Source: Phymatolithon calcareum
Taxonomy: Eukaryota; Rhodophyta; Florideophyceae; Hapalidiales
Reading direction: 5' to 3'
Length of the DNA: 64,000 bases
Assembly: GCA_977006965.1 (NCBI GenBank)
Contig: OZ345366.1
Span: 2,480,001 to 2,544,000, forward strand
Shown here: piece by piece, positions 62,391 to 64,000 of the stretch
Numbering within the stretch: position 1 is the first letter of the stretch
Layout of the letters: each line of letters opens with the position of its first letter
The notes under the pieces: generated by a model
The model's database searches: none
Told to the model about the DNA's origin: nothing
Seen by the model: only the letters and a program-made list of their open reading frames with translations
Made by a program: the position numbers and the translations under genes

Positions 62391-64000
62391 TCAGCATCTC
62401 TCTTCTTCTTGGATAAGATCCGCCGCTAGCTCCGCCAGCATATACACACTTGCCATAGGACCCGCCTGCCTCGGCATTTGCGGGATAACACTTGAGTCCA
62501 CAACTCGGACCCCGTCCAGATCCTTTACTTTGAAGTCCGCATCCACAACTCTTCCAACAGCGCAGCCGCCGACAACATGGTATGCGGACGTTGCGCGATT
62601 TCGCACCAGAGCCTCCGTGATCGGCACAGTCGAGCCCGGGGTCACTTCGTCTGCTTGCAGAGACTCTGGGAATTTTGCGTGGAGATCGCGCAATTTTTTC
62701 AAGCAAACCACCAACCTTGCAGCCTCTTCAGAACCGCCAAGAAAATCTAATGCGAGACGAGGCGCCGTTAATGGATTGGATCCCGTCACGGAGATTCTCC
62801 CGAATGACTTCGGTTGCCCAAGACAGGTTGACAAGAAGAGTGGTTGTCCTGCGGATTCGTCTCTCACGGAAAACGAGTTAGTCATCAACAAATAGAAATC
62901 GCGACCGAATCGCCCGTTTACCCCGGAAACAGCCTTGCCAAGCAACCCTCCCTCACCGGACATGAATTTCATACGTTCTGGGACAGAAAGCACCTCGTCC
63001 GGATTGTTATCGCGTACAGTTGGACGGCCAGTGTACGCTGATATGACAAGCCCCAAGCTACGGCTTTGCACTTTTTTGCCCACCGGTAATTTATGCAGCA
63101 GCGGAATATCTGCCTTTTTCAGCACATCGCGAGGGCCAATACCGGACATCTGCAACAACTTGGGCGAGCCGATGGGACCCGCTGATACAATGACCTGCTT
63201 CCTGGCTCTCAAGACCTGCTTGGTTGACATCGATTCGGCTAGCATATATTCAATTCCCCGCACACGTCGACGACGTTCCAGATCGGACTGCAGGCACTGA
63301 CACTTGCCATGCTTGCATTTGTAGCTTGTGCGACGGCTTCGGCTGCGTGGCGTGAGCAGCAGCTTGGTCACTGTGGCGCCTTCAATTAAGCGTAAGTTAT
63401 GCTTGCACTTTCCATTCATAACGGGTTTCAGATATGCCGTACAAGCGTCGTTACGCCTTCCAACCTTGGACACAGTTAGAAAATTGGAAAACACTCCCTC
63501 CCTCCGCCTGCCATCAAACGGATTCTTCAGAATGGGAAGGCCCACCTTCTCAGCCGCAGATAACCACTCATCGCCGAGTTCTTGTCGCAGATTCTGTGGC
63601 GGTTGCATCGGTTTAATGCGATCCTCAGCACGAGCGTAAAGCACGGCCGCGCGGAAGGCAGTGAGCCCCTGGAAACCCCAGCGGGCGACTTGGGCGAGCG
63701 GGGGTATGTTCCATTGGCCACTGTTGATAGAGCTGCTACCGCCCAGCGCGTTCCCGGTTATGAGAATATCTGTACGGCCGTTGAGGCCCGGATTGGGGGC
63801 AGTCTCAAAGGTCTCAACAAGACGTGTGTTCCATGTCTCTGTAGTGAGACGGGGGGCGCTCACTAGAAGGCGTTCGCTGGCGTTGAGGGGAGTGGCGCGC
63901 TCCAACAAAGTTACTTGACGATGTGCGAGACGAGAGCAAAGGCGGGCAGCCAGTGCGCATCCCGCGGTGCCACTACCAATAACGATGTAGTCGGTGCTGG
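62391..64000 (-). CDS. GMC-family FAD oxidoreductase, N-terminus beyond window edge
   Basis: The minus-strand frame runs from the right edge to a TGA at 62391-62393 (536 codons visible). DYIVIGSGTAGCALAARL, encoded in the last 90 bp, is the FAD-binding loop and lies very near the N-terminus. Next come ALGGSSSINSGQW (the GMC signature loop), AGPIGSPKLLQMSGIGP (second signature), and SAYHVVGGCAVG...RVVDSSVIP...MLAE at the end, with the catalytic His in YHVVGG; this end resembles the HOTHEAD/mandelonitrile-lyase branch. The usual Asn/His partner position reads RQAGPMAS, which is atypical. The enzymes oxidise alcohols or related substrates with FAD; the substrate is not deducible. A basic insert (RSRSRRTSYKCKHGKCQC) is unusual. 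No intron is visible. Confidence 0.9.
   Translation of the reverse strand, partial: STDYIVIGSGTAGCALAARLCSRLAHRQVTLLERATPLNASERLLVSAPRLTTETWNTRLVETFETAPNPGLNGRTDILITGNALGGSSSINSGQWNIPPLAQVARWGFQGLTAFRAAVLYARAEDRIKPMQPPQNLRQELGDEWLSAAEKVGLPILKNPFDGRRREGVFSNFLTVSKVGRRNDACTAYLKPVMNGKCKHNLRLIEGATVTKLLLTPRSRSRRTSYKCKHGKCQCLQSDLERRRRVRGIEYMLAESMSTKQVLRARKQVIVSAGPIGSPKLLQMSGIGPRDVLKKADIPLLHKLPVGKKVQSRSLGLVISAYTGRPTVRDNNPDEVLSVPERMKFMSGEGGLLGKAVSGVNGRFGRDFYLLMTNSFSVRDESAGQPLFLSTCLGQPKSFGRISVTGSNPLTAPRLALDFLGGSEEAARLVVCLKKLRDLHAKFPESLQADEVTPGSTVPITEALVRNRATSAYHVVGGCAVGRVVDADFKVKDLDGVRVVDSSVIPQMPRQAGPMASVYMLAELAADLIQEEERC

Overview
The window looks like nuclear DNA of a photosynthetic eukaryote, most probably a multicellular red alga of the Chondrus/Gracilaria type (inference, no search run). 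Reasons: a plastid-targeted atypical thioredoxin; genes that are mostly intron-poor beside one clearly spliced gene; a sparse gene complement (acyltransferase-3, ACHT-type thioredoxin, alpha-kinase, DUF4246, GMC oxidoreductase, a secreted Cys-rich protein); and a very high load of LTR, LINE, hAT-like, Tc1-like and other repeats. There are no operons, ribosome-binding sites, CRISPR arrays or prokaryotic features.

Layout. 1-900: 3' part of an acyltransferase-3 gene running off the left edge. 1861-3977: a compact, intact LTR element carrying only a gag-protease ORF between identical 190-bp LTRs. 4-8.7 kb: decayed sequence and nested repeat tails. 8799-9353: plastid ACHT-like thioredoxin. 9.4-14.5 kb: no recognisable gene. 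14567-15586: a four-exon alpha-kinase gene with three small introns. 16-22.6 kb: dispersed repeats, a GC-rich repeat block and a 327-bp hAT-like MITE with a perfect 8-bp target duplication. 22667-24255: a broken DUF4246 gene. 25993-34040: a full-length Ty1/copia element (316-bp LTRs, 5-bp target duplication) on the minus strand, broken in gag/pol, but carrying an intact 657-codon ORF in antisense with a papain-like C-terminus.

36-48 kb: a large inverted repeat. Two head-to-head copies of a gene for a secreted protein with two 8-Cys domains lie on arms that are identical over about 1.8 kb and clearly diverged further out. The left arm has accumulated a LINE, a 565-bp retro-insertion and a 658-bp G-rich insertion, each with 12-14 bp target duplications, all absent from the right arm. 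The spacer holds a TA-flanked TIR element. 48.8-57.6 kb: LINE fragments, a 1040-bp TIR element, a purine-rich Helitron-like block and GC-rich inverted repeats. 57.9-59.5 kb: a third, diverged copy of the duplicated flank, interrupted by a hAT-like element. 62391-64000: a GMC oxidoreductase gene entering from the right edge.

The host genes are unrelated to each other and do not form a pathway. The main story is TE biology: a gag-only LTR element, an antisense peptidase-like ORF in a copia element, and a young palindromic duplication of a secreted-protein gene whose later insertions can be ordered by comparing arms.
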